Source: Nitrospirota bacterium (GTDB lineage Bacteria; Nitrospirota; Leptospirillia; Leptospirillales; Leptospirillaceae). Taken from it: 62,340 bases of DNA. The translations under genes and the position numbers were made by a program. Location of the stretch: the NCBI GenBank assembly GCA_021826965.1, contig JAKAYA010000009.1, positions 1-62,340 of the forward strand, in the 5' to 3' direction. Position 1 is the first letter of the stretch, and every line of letters starts with the position of its first letter. The notes under the pieces are model-generated. The model ran no database searches and was not told where the DNA came from. It saw nothing but the letters and a program-made list of their open reading frames with translations. This document shows positions 8,820 to 16,752 of this stretch, piece after piece.

Positions 8820-9515
8820 GTGCAAGTGACAGAAAAGATCCGGGCGGTTCTGTTCGATTTCAACGGAGTGATCATCGACGATGAGCGCGTCCATCTCGAA
8901 CTTTTTCAGGAAATTCTGGCACGTTATGGAATGGATCTCGACGAAGACCTTTATTGGCGGGAGTTCTTGGGAATGGACGACCGGGGAGCTTTTTCTGGAG
9001 CCTGGGAACATGCCTCCGGACAACCTCCCGATGAATCGCGCCTTTCCGGGATGATCCGGGAAAAGTCGGACTTGTACCGGAAAAGACTTGAGGGGGGGCT
9101 GCCACTCTATGACGGGGCCGTATCGTTAATACGCGGGCTGTCGGAATCCTTGCCGCTCGGGATCGTTTCCGGCGCCTTGCGGGAAGAAATCCGGCGAACC
9201 CTTCAGATTGCCGGACTGGAGAAATCGTTCGGCTTTATCGTGAGTGCGGAAGACACGCTTCGCGGAAAGCCGGACCCCGAAGGTTACCGGATCGGCTTCG
9301 AACAGTTGAAAAAGTCCGGTTTCTCCGGAGCGTCAGGGGATGTGCTGGTGATCGAGGATTCCGTCCAGGGAATCGAGGCGGCCCGGACGGCGGGGATGAA
9401 GACCTTTGCGGTCGGGCACACTTATCCACTTTCTTCCCTGTCTCTGGCCGACCGGGTGTTCGGGCACATCCGGGAAATCCGTCCCGAGGACATTCTGTCC
9501 CTGCCCTCCGTCTGA
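8820..9515 (+). CDS. HAD-superfamily hydrolase with Asp-to-Asn change in motif I
   Basis: A 231-residue HAD protein of the beta-phosphoglucomutase/phosphatase subgroup with a helical cap (residues ~20-95). Motif I reads FDFNGVIIDDE: the nucleophile Asp13 is kept, but the second Asp, the general acid/base, is Asn15. Motif II (VSGA), motif III Lys (RGKPDPEGY) and motif IV (VIEDSVQG) are intact. The GTG at 8820 follows AAGGA closely; an in-frame GTG at 8826 has better spacing. The substrate is unknown. The Asn suggests a slower or different chemistry than mutases that need both Asp residues. Confidence 0.88.
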   Translation: MQVTEKIRAVLFDFNGVIIDDERVHLELFQEILARYGMDLDEDLYWREFLGMDDRGAFSGAWEHASGQPPDESRLSGMIREKSDLYRKRLEGGLPLYDGAVSLIRGLSESLPLGIVSGALREEIRRTLQIAGLEKSFGFIVSAEDTLRGKPDPEGYRIGFEQLKKSGFSGASGDVLVIEDSVQGIEAARTAGMKTFAVGHTYPLSSLSLADRVFGHIREIRPEDILSLPSV

Positions 9516-9558
9516 CAAAGCCGGATTCCCCTCATGAGATTTTTGAGGGATTTGCGTG

Positions 9559-9574
9559 TGTGACGGAAATCACA
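9559..9574. promoter_or_regulatory. CRP-type palindromic binding site
   Basis: TGTGACGGAAATCACA matches the classic CRP/FNR-superfamily operator TGTGA-N6-TCACA in all ten defined positions. It lies 44 nt after the HAD gene and 185 nt before the outer-membrane protein gene at 9759, so it most likely controls the latter. No CRP-family gene is in the window. Confidence 0.6.
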
Positions 9575-9638
9575 GGAAATGCCGGATCGCCGTCATGGAT
9601 TTTTCCTCGCGGCAGAAACACAATAGGGCGGGAAAATG

Positions 9639-9710
9639 CCTGTTCCGGCAATGTTGCCGGAACAGGGAGTCCCCCGGGCATTCGTCCGGAAAAGATTTCC
9701 GGCGGGGGAC
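9639..9710 (+). promoter_or_regulatory. Two consecutive strong stem-loops in a leader region
   Basis: Hairpin 1 (9639-9666) has 13-bp perfect arms, CCTGTTCCGGCAA and its complement, around 2 nt. Hairpin 2 (9669-9710) has outer arms GTCCCCCG/CGGGGGAC and an inner stem CCGGAAA/TTTCCGG. They stand 48 nt before the ATG of the outer-membrane protein gene. There is no T-run after either, so a leader structure is favoured over a terminator; hairpin 1 could also protect the 3' end of the HAD transcript. Confidence 0.6.
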
Positions 9711-9758
9711 GAGTCATCCGTATCTTCATCAGATTTATTTTCGAAGGAGAATTGAAGG

Positions 9759-10427
9759 ATGTGTCTTAGGGGCAGGTCTTCCCAATGGTTCAATCGGACC
9801 CTGTTTGTTATCGGGGCGGTCCTGGTTTCGGCTCTTTTTCATGTCTCGCCGGGGCGGGCGGACGATTCCCAGGTCGTTCCCGTAACGTCGTCCTCCACGG
9901 CCTCCACGGATGGTGCGTCATCTTCGGGCAGCAGCTCTTCCTATGTGGATCTCAAGCATCTTGGCGCGGGGTTGTCCTGGGCTCCGGTAGAGATTCCCGG
10001 AGGAGCAACGACCGAGACTTCGGTCGGTTATGCCGGTGTCCGCTACTGGTTCAATCGTTCGTTCGGGCTTGACGCCGGCCTGGGATTCGGTTTTTCCGAG
10101 ATTTCGCCGGGAACGGATTTTCTCACGACGCTTCATGTGGAGCCGATGGTCGCGTTTATGGAAACAAGCCATACCATCCTTTACGGCAATCTGGACCTCA
10201 TGCCCGGGATCGTGTCCGGCAACGCTTCGACCTTCGCTCTCCAGATCTCGGCCGGTATCGGTATCGAGCACGCGTTGGAAGACATGCCAAAACTGGCCCT
10301 GTACGGCCAGTGGGATCCGTTTTCCCTGAATCTTTACGGGCCGGGAGGAAACAATCCGACCGAAGTGGGACTCGGGTTCCTCGGAAGTGTCATGAATGTC
10401 GATATCGGCTTCCGGTATTATTTCTGA
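9759..10427 (+). CDS. Outer-membrane beta-barrel protein
   Basis: The 222-residue protein carries a signal peptide (core LFVIGAVLVSALF, likely cleavage after SPGRA). A Ser-rich linker (residues ~38-62) follows, then a barrel of amphipathic strands ending in the C-terminal signature IGFRYYF, whose terminal Phe is the usual outer-membrane assembly signal. The ATG follows AAGGAG with good spacing. The gene is preceded by a CRP-type site and two hairpins and followed by a strong terminator, so it is probably monocistronic and regulated. The function is not recognisable. Confidence 0.75.
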   Translation: MCLRGRSSQWFNRTLFVIGAVLVSALFHVSPGRADDSQVVPVTSSSTASTDGASSSGSSSSYVDLKHLGAGLSWAPVEIPGGATTETSVGYAGVRYWFNRSFGLDAGLGFGFSEISPGTDFLTTLHVEPMVAFMETSHTILYGNLDLMPGIVSGNASTFALQISAGIGIEHALEDMPKLALYGQWDPFSLNLYGPGGNNPTEVGLGFLGSVMNVDIGFRYYF

Positions 10428-10434
10428 GAAAGTC

Positions 10435-10488
10435 GGTAGCTGCCTTCCGGGAATGCTTCCGGAGGGCGGCTACCTTCCTCATTTTTTT
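10435..10488 (+). terminator. Intrinsic terminator of the outer-membrane protein gene
   Basis: A long stem GGTAGCTGCC... pairs with ...GGGCGGCTACC (10435-10474, imperfect in the middle), followed by ATTTTTTT at 10481-10488. It begins 7 nt after the stop codon. Confidence 0.85.
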
Positions 10489-10721
10489 GGCATCTATCCA
10501 TCGAGCCGTGTCGCGGTAACAATCCTCCGGATTCGGTGAGAACCTCTCTGAAGTCGTTTCCTCATGCTGTACCTTGAACATGGTCTTCCCGAATGAAATC
10601 AAAGATTCGTACGACTCGCTGAAGTCCGGCCGTAAACGATTGCGAAAGTTGTCCGGAAGCAGTCCGATCGGAACCTCTTCGGCCTGGCGCAGCCGAAAGG
10701 AGGTCGGATTGAAAGAAAGAA

Positions 10722-10750
10722 TTGACTTCTCCGTTTTCAATGCATATAAT
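10722..10750 (+). promoter_or_regulatory. Near-consensus sigma-70 promoter
   Basis: TTGACT (10722-10727) and TATAAT (10745-10750) are separated by exactly 17 nt. Predicted transcription starts near 10757, giving a leader of about 140 nt before the Ycf48-like gene. The leader contains the 12-bp palindrome TCATGATCATGA at 10793-10804. The rest of the 10489-10897 gap shows no gene I can support. Confidence 0.8.
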
Positions 10751-10897
10751 CCGGGGCATTTACTCTCAATTTTTTTCTGCTCCAGAAGGCTCTCATGATC
10801 ATGACATAACGCCCGTTTTGCGCGGCGAGAATGATTCGCAAATCACGTTCATCACAGGACCGGTCACCTGGATGCAGGGGCTGGGCAAGGGGGAGTT

Positions 10898-11956
10898 ATG
10901 AGGTTGCTGTCTAGACGGTTTCGTCACGAACAAATCAACCGGTCCATGGGTGTTTTTCGGAAATCGGCGGCTGCAATCGCCGGAATGGCTTTCCTGGCAA
11001 CGATCGGGGCGGCTTTGCCCGTCATCTCTCATGCGGCTCCGACGACAAAAGGCTGGGTTTTCCGGGATACACTGGGTGTGAGTGTGCCTTTCAACGGCCT
11101 TGCGTTTGTTTCTCCGACGGAAGGTTGGGTGACCGGTGCTTCCGGTACGATCCTCCACACGACGGACGGGGGAAAGAACTGGATAGCGCAGAGTTCGGGA
11201 ACAACCCACTGGCTGCAGTCGGTTTCGTTCGTGGACGGGTCCCATGGCTGGATCGCCGGAAATGATGGTACGATTCTGGCGACCTCGGACGGAGGACAAA
11301 CCTGGTCTGCTCAGGAATCCGGAGTCAAGTTCGATCTCTACACGATCACTTTCCTGAACTCCCGGGAGGGCTGGGCCGGAGGATTTGCCGGCACGCTGCT
11401 CCATACGACGGATGGCGGAGCGACCTGGGAAAAGGTTTCAACCGGAACGGCCCAGTGGATCATGAATATTTTCTTCCTCAAGTCCAACCCCCAGAATGGT
11501 TGGGCCGTGGGCCAGGACGGTCTGGTCCTTGTCACGACGGACGGGGGCGCGACCTGGAAGAAGAAGAACAACTCGATTGCCAAGGATCTCTACGGGGTTT
11601 ATTTCCGCGATGCGAACAACGGATGGGCGGTGGGGACCCACGGGGTCATCCAGTTTACCGCAAACGGCGGGGACTCCTGGACGATCCAGAACGGTCTTGG
11701 CCGGGGTCCGCTGGGCCGGGGTGTGGAAGGCCGGGAACGGGAACTGAACGATCTTCATGCCGTGTCCTTTATCGATGAGAAAACCGGTTACGCTGTGGGC
11801 GTGCTGGGTCTTGTCCTGAAAACCGAGGACGCGGGCAATCACTGGAAAATCGTTCCGTGCGGAACGGGTCTGGATCTCTATAATATTGCCTTTCCGTCTT
11901 CCTCGAACGGCTGGATCGTGGGTGTGGGTGGCATGATTCTCCACAAGGGAAGCTGA
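10898..11956 (+). CDS. Exported Ycf48/Hcf136-like beta-propeller protein
   Basis: The 352-residue protein has a signal peptide (core AIAGMAFLATIGAALPVI, cleavage near SHAA). At least six BNR/Ycf48 repeats follow, each ending in a turn such as TTDGGKNW, TSDGGQTW, TTDGGATW (twice), TANGGDSW and TEDAGNHW, with GWxxG strands between. This predicts a seven-bladed propeller. In phototrophs Ycf48 helps assemble photosystem II; non-phototrophic relatives are mostly uncharacterised exported proteins. The gene has its own strong promoter and terminator, so expression is probably high. Role here unknown, possibly a cofactor or metalloprotein assembly factor in the periplasm (inference). Confidence 0.88.
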   Translation: MRLLSRRFRHEQINRSMGVFRKSAAAIAGMAFLATIGAALPVISHAAPTTKGWVFRDTLGVSVPFNGLAFVSPTEGWVTGASGTILHTTDGGKNWIAQSSGTTHWLQSVSFVDGSHGWIAGNDGTILATSDGGQTWSAQESGVKFDLYTITFLNSREGWAGGFAGTLLHTTDGGATWEKVSTGTAQWIMNIFFLKSNPQNGWAVGQDGLVLVTTDGGATWKKKNNSIAKDLYGVYFRDANNGWAVGTHGVIQFTANGGDSWTIQNGLGRGPLGRGVEGRERELNDLHAVSFIDEKTGYAVGVLGLVLKTEDAGNHWKIVPCGTGLDLYNIAFPSSSNGWIVGVGGMILHKGS

Positions 11957-11982
11957 CCGGACCATTTTGAGAGGCCGAAGGC

Positions 11983-12018
11983 GGCCGGCTTCCCGACGGA
12001 CGGGAGCCGGCCTTTTTT
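11983..12018 (+). terminator. Intrinsic terminator of the Ycf48-like gene
   Basis: A 12- to 13-bp stem (GGCCGGCTTCCCG with CGGGAGCCGGCC) and a 5-nt loop are followed by TTTTTT at 12013-12018. Confidence 0.92.
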
Positions 12019-12067
12019 GTCCGGGTGAAGACTGAAACCCGAATCCGGACTGTGATAGGATGTCTGC

Positions 12068-12694
12068 ATGATCAACTTTATTCCTCTGACCTTTTTTGGT
12101 CTGATCGCGATCGTCGGCGGGGCCTTTTTCGTTCACGGCTTCCTGAACCGGCAAAAAATCTTCCAGTTCTTCCGGGTCTTTTCGGCCAGTCTTCAGGGTG
12201 AGGCCGGCCGGGATCATTTCGCCGCCTATCCCTGGATGCGGGGACGCTGGAAGGAAAGGGATCTGCGCATCTTTTTCCATACTTCCGAAAATCACACCGT
12301 CAGCGTACTGAATCTGGTTATCGACATGGAAATGCGCTCTTCCCGGAAGTTCGTTCTTCTTCAGAAGGACGGTTTCCGAAAGCCCAAGCCGGACCAGCTC
12401 CAGAAACTGGAAGAAGAGGTCGGTCCGCTGATTGAAGGTGTCGATATCCCGTTCGATGTCCGCTCTCCCGAAGGGGAGACCGTTAGGGATCTCTTTTCCG
12501 ATGGCAGCCTCCGGAAAATCCTGTCCGAAATGACCGGCTATAACCAGATTCTGGTCTGGGATGGCCGGATCATGGCCTCCCGGCAGTTCGACGGCGTGGA
12601 TGAAGTGACCCCGGAAAGGCTGGGGCAGGCAGTATCATTGCTCGAACGTCTCTCGATCCCCCTGGAGATGGAGGAGAAGGTTGCCGTCTCCTGA
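12068..12694 (+). CDS. Unknown protein with one N-terminal membrane helix
   Basis: The 208-residue protein has a clear membrane helix at residues 5-25 and a soluble, mixed alpha/beta remainder with no motif I recognise. Net charge is near neutral and there is no Cys cluster. It is the first gene of a run of six closely spaced or overlapping genes; its last 14 nt overlap the TTG start of the DsrE-like gene. That coupling suggests it belongs to the same function as the DsrE/F/H-like trio and the two permeases. Confidence 0.7.
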   Translation: MINFIPLTFFGLIAIVGGAFFVHGFLNRQKIFQFFRVFSASLQGEAGRDHFAAYPWMRGRWKERDLRIFFHTSENHTVSVLNLVIDMEMRSSRKFVLLQKDGFRKPKPDQLQKLEEEVGPLIEGVDIPFDVRSPEGETVRDLFSDGSLRKILSEMTGYNQILVWDGRIMASRQFDGVDEVTPERLGQAVSLLERLSIPLEMEEKVAVS

Positions 12695-13031
12695 GAAACA
12701 TGTGGGCATCCTGCTGTTGAAGAGTCCGGAATGGTCCGTCTTCCAGTCGGTCGTCCATCTGTCCGTCGCTTTTCTGGACGAGGAGGCCCGGTTGACCTTG
12801 TTCGTTATGGACGATGCTGTCCTGGGTCTCTATCCTCGCCATCCGGGGAAACCTCTGTCCTATCCCCTTTATCCGATCGTCGAAAAAGGCGGGACCGTTC
12901 TGGTCTGTCAGTCGACGGCGGAACCGCGAGGCCTTACGGCGGACCGCCTGCCCCAGGGTGTCCGCTTTGAGACCCAGGTTCGTCTGGGTCGACTCGCGGA
13001 CGAAGTGGACATCTTCCTTCCTTTCGTTTAG
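12681..13031 (+). CDS. DsrE/TusD-like protein
   Basis: The 116-residue protein fits the DsrE fold: an N-terminal strand (VGILLLKS), a helical segment, a long central loop, then GTVLVCQSTAEPRGL, which aligns with the strand and loop that carry the active Cys of TusD/DsrE. It ends in a strand (VDIFLPF). In the Tus/Dsr sulfur relay this Cys receives persulfide sulfur. The TTG start at 12681 is supported by GGAGGAGAAGG directly upstream. Assignment rests on pattern and on the two similar small genes that follow; without a profile search it is moderately sure. Confidence 0.6.
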   Translation: MPSPEKHVGILLLKSPEWSVFQSVVHLSVAFLDEEARLTLFVMDDAVLGLYPRHPGKPLSYPLYPIVEKGGTVLVCQSTAEPRGLTADRLPQGVRFETQVRLGRLADEVDIFLPFV

Positions 13032-13087
13032 CGTTTTCGGATCGGACCCGACCGTCTCCGAAACAGACCGCAATGGAGCTTTTTCTC

Positions 13088-13471
13088 ATGTCAGGAAAAA
13101 AACGGGTGCTTTTTCTGTTCGAGGATTCCCCGGCGTCGAGTCTTCGCTTTTTTGAAGGAATGCGGATGGCGCTTGGCTTTTCGGTGACCCATCACGGCAT
13201 GGAGGTCCTTCTTCTGGGAAACGCCATCCGTGCCGTCCGTTCTTTCCGGCCCGAAGAGATCGGGCTTCCCCGCGAAATGCTGGAGTTCTTTCCCCTCTTT
13301 GTCGATCTGGGAGTGCGAATGTTCGTGGACGCCCGGCGGCTGGAGGAAGAAGGTCTCACGCAGATGCTCCCCCCTTTTCTTACGCCGCTCGACCCCGCCG
13401 GGATTCGTGAGAAAATTCGGGAGGCGGACCTCGTCATCCCCTTCTCCAGGACGCCGGGGGAGAGTCGATGA
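13088..13471 (+). CDS. DsrF/TusC-like protein
   Basis: This 127-residue DsrE-superfamily-like protein has a strand KRVLFLFED, a helix with the FFEGMRMALGF segment, a strand MEVLLLGNAI, a variable loop, a helix with DLGVRMFVDARRL, and a last strand ADLVIPF. No cysteine is present, as is common for the DsrF/TusC subunit. ATG 13088 was chosen because GGAG lies 10 nt upstream; ATG 13073 has no ribosome-binding site. Its end overlaps the next start by 4 nt (ATGA). Confidence 0.55.
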   Translation: MSGKKRVLFLFEDSPASSLRFFEGMRMALGFSVTHHGMEVLLLGNAIRAVRSFRPEEIGLPREMLEFFPLFVDLGVRMFVDARRLEEEGLTQMLPPFLTPLDPAGIREKIREADLVIPFSRTPGESR

Positions 13472-13740
13472 AAGGAACGCTCTTTCTTGTGGGATGCTGT
13501 CCTGCGCCGGACTGGTTCATGGCCTTGTACGAGGACTGTCTCAAGAACGCACCGGCGGAACATGTGTCCGTCTTGTTGTGGGGGGAAGGAGTTTACAATC
13601 CCTCCGATCGCTTTCCTCAAGCGCTCGTCATCCGGCGGGATGCGGAAGGGCGTGGACTGGTTCCCGGAGACCGGGCCCTGACAGACGGAGAGGCGGCCCG
13701 GACAATCCTCCAGGCCGCTCGCGTCGTGACCTGCTCCTGA
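13468..13740 (+). CDS. DsrH/TusB-like small protein
   Basis: The 90-residue protein matches TusB/DsrH in size and pattern: TLFLVGCCPAPDW at the N-terminus, then SVLLWGEGVYN, an ALVIRRDAEGRGL segment resembling the RGL region of TusB, and a C-terminal strand ending ARVVTCS. It has Cys residues at 10, 11 and 89. The start overlaps the previous stop by ATGA and its stop overlaps the permease ATG by one base (TGATG). In the Tus complex D, C and B form a heterohexamer. Short length limits certainty. Confidence 0.5.
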   Translation: MKGTLFLVGCCPAPDWFMALYEDCLKNAPAEHVSVLLWGEGVYNPSDRFPQALVIRRDAEGRGLVPGDRALTDGEAARTILQAARVVTCS

Positions 13741-14591
13741 TGAGGAGCCTGGTGAGCCGGCTTCCTTTCGTCCTTCCGGATCGCCGCCCGGGACTCCAGC
13801 GGGTTCTGGGGTTTTCCGGTGTCCTTTTCTTTTCTCTTCTTGTCGTTCTCTCTCTTCTTCCTTCCGCCTGGACGGGACTTGATCCCGTCGCGCAGGACAC
13901 ACGTTTCGTGCTTGCCCCGCCGGGAACATCCGGACATTTGCTGGGATGCGATTTTCTTGGAAGGGACAATCTTTCCCGCCTTGTGTCGGGCTCGACGGTC
14001 TCTCTTTTCATCGGGGTGTGCGTCGGCCTTTTCTCCACTCTGATCGGTGCTTTCTGGGGTCTTCTTTCGGGTTATCGCGGCGGGATGTTCGATACGGTGC
14101 TCATGCGTCTTCTGGAAGTCTGGTACGCCCTGCCCGAGCTTTTGATCGCCACGATCCTGATGCTGGCGCTCGGCCACGGAATCTTTGCGGTGGTCGTGGC
14201 CTTGAGCATCGGCGGGTGGATGGGGGTGGCCCGGGTGGTGCGGGGAGAAACTCTCAAAATCCGCGAACAGGCCTACCTCGAAGCCGCGCGCTCGATCGGC
14301 GCTTCCCCGCTCCGTCTTGTTTTTCGGCATTTCTTGCCCAATCTTCTTCCCGTTCTTTTCGTCCTTCTCCTGTTCCGGATCCCGGGAGGGATCCTGGGAG
14401 AGTCCACTTTGAGCTTCCTGGGGCTGGGTCTCTCGCCTCCGGCGTCCAGTTGGGGAACGCTCGTCAACGAAGGGTGGAAAGCGTTGCCGCTGACACCCTG
14501 GATCCTGGCGTTTCCGGCCGTCCTGATCGTCCTGGCGCTCCTGGCTTTCCAGTGGTTCGGGGAATCCCTTGGCAAAAGGTGGCTCGGATGA
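13740..14591 (+). CDS. DppC-type ABC transporter permease
   Basis: The 283-residue inner-membrane protein belongs to the oligopeptide/nickel class. It has an N-terminal helix, a periplasmic loop with the family signature GTSGHLLGCDFLGRDNLSR, five further helices and the cytoplasmic EAA loop EAARSIGASPLRLVFRHFLPN that docks on the ATPase. The ATG at 13740 overlaps the preceding TGA. No ATPase or solute-binding protein gene lies nearby, so the transporter is an orphan in this window. The substrate cannot be read from sequence. Confidence 0.9.
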   Translation: MRSLVSRLPFVLPDRRPGLQRVLGFSGVLFFSLLVVLSLLPSAWTGLDPVAQDTRFVLAPPGTSGHLLGCDFLGRDNLSRLVSGSTVSLFIGVCVGLFSTLIGAFWGLLSGYRGGMFDTVLMRLLEVWYALPELLIATILMLALGHGIFAVVVALSIGGWMGVARVVRGETLKIREQAYLEAARSIGASPLRLVFRHFLPNLLPVLFVLLLFRIPGGILGESTLSFLGLGLSPPASSWGTLVNEGWKALPLTPWILAFPAVLIVLALLAFQWFGESLGKRWLG

Positions 14592-15499
14592 ATCGGCTCG
14601 TCCGGCGATTTTTCGCGTCGATCCTCCTGGTCTGGGCGGTCTTCACGCTGACGTTTTTCCTGTCGCGCTGGGCGCCCGGAAGTCCTTTCCAGGGTGAACG
14701 CAAACTCCCTCCGGAGATCATGCGATCCATTCTGTCCTACTACCATCTGGATCGCCCTCTTTCCGTCCAGTACTGGGAGGCCCTGAAGAAGACCGCGACC
14801 GGCGACTGGGGCAGTTCGTTCAAAAACCCGGGGATCCGTGTCTCCGACGTCATCGGCCAAGCTCTCCCGGTCTCGCTGACGCTGGGAGGAGTGGCTCTCC
14901 TGGAATCCCTGATCGTGGCATTGGTATTGGGGACATGGATGGCTCTCGCACGGGAGCCTGTGAAAGGGATCCTCCGCGCTCTTTCCGCCCTCGAAGTGGC
15001 GCTCCCCTCGTTTTTGCTGGCGGCCCTCCTGATCGATTTGTTCTCGGTCAGACTGGGGCTTCTGCCGCCCGCCCTCTGGAATGGCTGGCGTTCCGTCCTG
15101 CTTCCTTCCTTCGCAATGGCCATCGCTCCCTCCGGTTATCTGGCGCGCCTTTTCGCCACGAGTCTCGAGGAAACGATCAGGAGCCCGCACTATCAGGCGG
15201 CCCGGGGACGGGGCATCCGTCCGTTCAGGTTGCTTCTGTCGCATGGGTGGCTGTTGTCCCTGAACGCTGTCGTGTCGATTCTTGGTCCTGTTTCGGCCTC
15301 GTTTCTGACTGGATCGTTCGTCGTCGAGTCGCTGTTTGCCATCCCGGGGATCGGTCGGGTTTTCGTCCTGTCCGTCACAAACAGGGACTATCCCCTGATC
15401 ATGGGAACGACGCTCGTCTATACGATGTTTCTGGTGGGGATGACGCTTCTGGGGGATTTGATCGGCGAATGGATCGACCCCCGGGTCCGGGCGCTCTGA
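14588..15499 (+). CDS. DppB-type ABC transporter permease
   Basis: The 303-residue partner permease starts with the typical RRFFASILLVWAVFTLTFFL helix. It has a periplasmic region with PEIMRSILSYYHLDRPL, and the EAA-like loop QAARGRGIRPFRLLLSHGW. It ends in a pattern found in DppB/OppB proteins (VESLFAIPGIGRV, NRDYPLIMGTTL, IDPRVR). The ATG overlaps the DppC-like stop by 4 nt. Gene order C before B is the reverse of most dpp/opp operons. It should form a heterodimeric pore with the preceding protein and needs an ATPase encoded elsewhere. Confidence 0.9.
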   Translation: MNRLVRRFFASILLVWAVFTLTFFLSRWAPGSPFQGERKLPPEIMRSILSYYHLDRPLSVQYWEALKKTATGDWGSSFKNPGIRVSDVIGQALPVSLTLGGVALLESLIVALVLGTWMALAREPVKGILRALSALEVALPSFLLAALLIDLFSVRLGLLPPALWNGWRSVLLPSFAMAIAPSGYLARLFATSLEETIRSPHYQAARGRGIRPFRLLLSHGWLLSLNAVVSILGPVSASFLTGSFVVESLFAIPGIGRVFVLSVTNRDYPLIMGTTLVYTMFLVGMTLLGDLIGEWIDPRVRAL

Positions 15500-15518
15500 C
15501 CGGACCCGGGAGGCAAGG

Positions 15519-16616
15519 TCATTCCCGGAGTTCTTCCTGGAACGGCAACCAGTCCGACGGTTTTGTTCCGGCCAGCAGGGCAGTCAGTTCCCGGGGGAAC
15601 TCCTTCTCGGGCAGTCGGGACAGAAGGGTGTGAAAGGCTTTTTCCGTGGAGTCCGGATGGAGGGAGAGGTATTCCTGGATTCGGCGGGCGCATCGGAACA
15701 GGGCGATGGACAGGGGAGAGCCCCAGCGGGACCTGGAGGAGCGTCCCGACGGAGAGGTCCCGAGACCGAAAAGCTCCAGTCCCCGAAGGAAAAGAAGCTT
15801 CCTTTTCCGGTTGGAATGTTCGGCGATGTCGGGCAGGGGAGAATGGTTTTCCGCCTTGGCGATGTCGACGAGGTCGAGAGCGTAGATCCAGAAGGCCAGG
15901 GCATCCCTGTCGTCCAGGTCGAGCTTGAGGCGGTCGGACAGCTCTTCCACCTGGGCGGAGATTTTCTGCATGAAGCCGAAGGGTTCCTTCCGGAGCCGTT
16001 CGAAAACGCGGGACAGGACGAGAACCTCGGTTTCCGAAAGGGTGCTGTAGAGCCCCACCCATTCGAGAAGGGAAAAACGCCCTCCCACGAGCTGGTTCAG
16101 AGTGGCGACCGGGGAGGAGAACAGCCGGGCGGCCCGGGCCGCGATTTCGGATGTGGCGATCAGGTCCACCTCCGTGTGCCCGCCCATGCCTACGGCGCTG
16201 ACCCCGGCGTGGATCCGGACGACGGCGGTTCCCGGAAGGGAATCTCCGGAAGGGGGGAGTGGAGCCTTTTCAAAAATTTCGACCAGACGACTTCCCAGAA
16301 CGAGTCCTCCCCGCTCCGGCGTTTCGGGAAGCAGGAGAAACAGCTGGTCGGAAGACGAGCTGAAATGAAAGTCCGTGTTCCTCAGATGAGGTTCGAAAAA
16401 TCGGGAGAGGGAATCCGCTCCCTTGTAGGCCATCCGTTCCGGCATCCCTTTGGGATGGGTGATTTCGATCATGAGAAGAGTCAGGTCCCGCCCGTACCGG
16501 AAGGCCCGCAAAATCTCGCGGGCGACATCCTGGGGGAAGTTCCGGTGGCTTCGGTGCCCGGCGGAAGACGGGAAGGGGGAGCGGGAGGAGCTGGTCTTTT
16601 TCTTGTGTCGTGGCAT
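15519..16616 (-). CDS. Degenerate GGDEF-like regulatory protein
   Basis: The 365-residue cytoplasmic protein starts with a basic Ser-rich stretch. Residues ~35-165 follow the nucleotide-cyclase pattern (TLLMIEI; ADSLSRFFEPHLRNTDFHFSS; SSDQLFLLLPET; VRIHAGVSAV), but the GGDEF signature is replaced by SSSDQ, so diguanylate cyclase activity is very unlikely. The C-terminal ~200 residues are mostly helical with no motif I recognise. AGGAGG sits just before the ATG. It might be a cyclic-di-GMP effector or simply a scaffold; function is inferred only. Confidence 0.55.
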   Translation of the reverse strand: MPRHKKKTSSSRSPFPSSAGHRSHRNFPQDVAREILRAFRYGRDLTLLMIEITHPKGMPERMAYKGADSLSRFFEPHLRNTDFHFSSSSDQLFLLLPETPERGGLVLGSRLVEIFEKAPLPPSGDSLPGTAVVRIHAGVSAVGMGGHTEVDLIATSEIAARAARLFSSPVATLNQLVGGRFSLLEWVGLYSTLSETEVLVLSRVFERLRKEPFGFMQKISAQVEELSDRLKLDLDDRDALAFWIYALDLVDIAKAENHSPLPDIAEHSNRKRKLLFLRGLELFGLGTSPSGRSSRSRWGSPLSIALFRCARRIQEYLSLHPDSTEKAFHTLLSRLPEKEFPRELTALLAGTKPSDWLPFQEELRE

Positions 16617-16752
16617 GAGTCCTCCTCGGGAGCGGACGGGGTCGGTTCGGTCGGAATGGGAAACGAACGCATTTCATTATGAGACGATAACGTCCGTTTG
16701 AAAAGACTTATGATGGGATAAGACAAGGAAATACGAGAGAAAGGGAGGCAAT

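Noticed and set aside
10574-10798. 74-codon open frame before the Ycf48-like gene
   Set aside because: It contains the strong promoter of the next gene and lacks a ribosome-binding site.
16617-16752. Possible SAM riboswitch before the Cys/Met PLP enzyme
   Set aside because: The gap is only 136 nt and no SAM-box core or terminator hairpin could be recognised.
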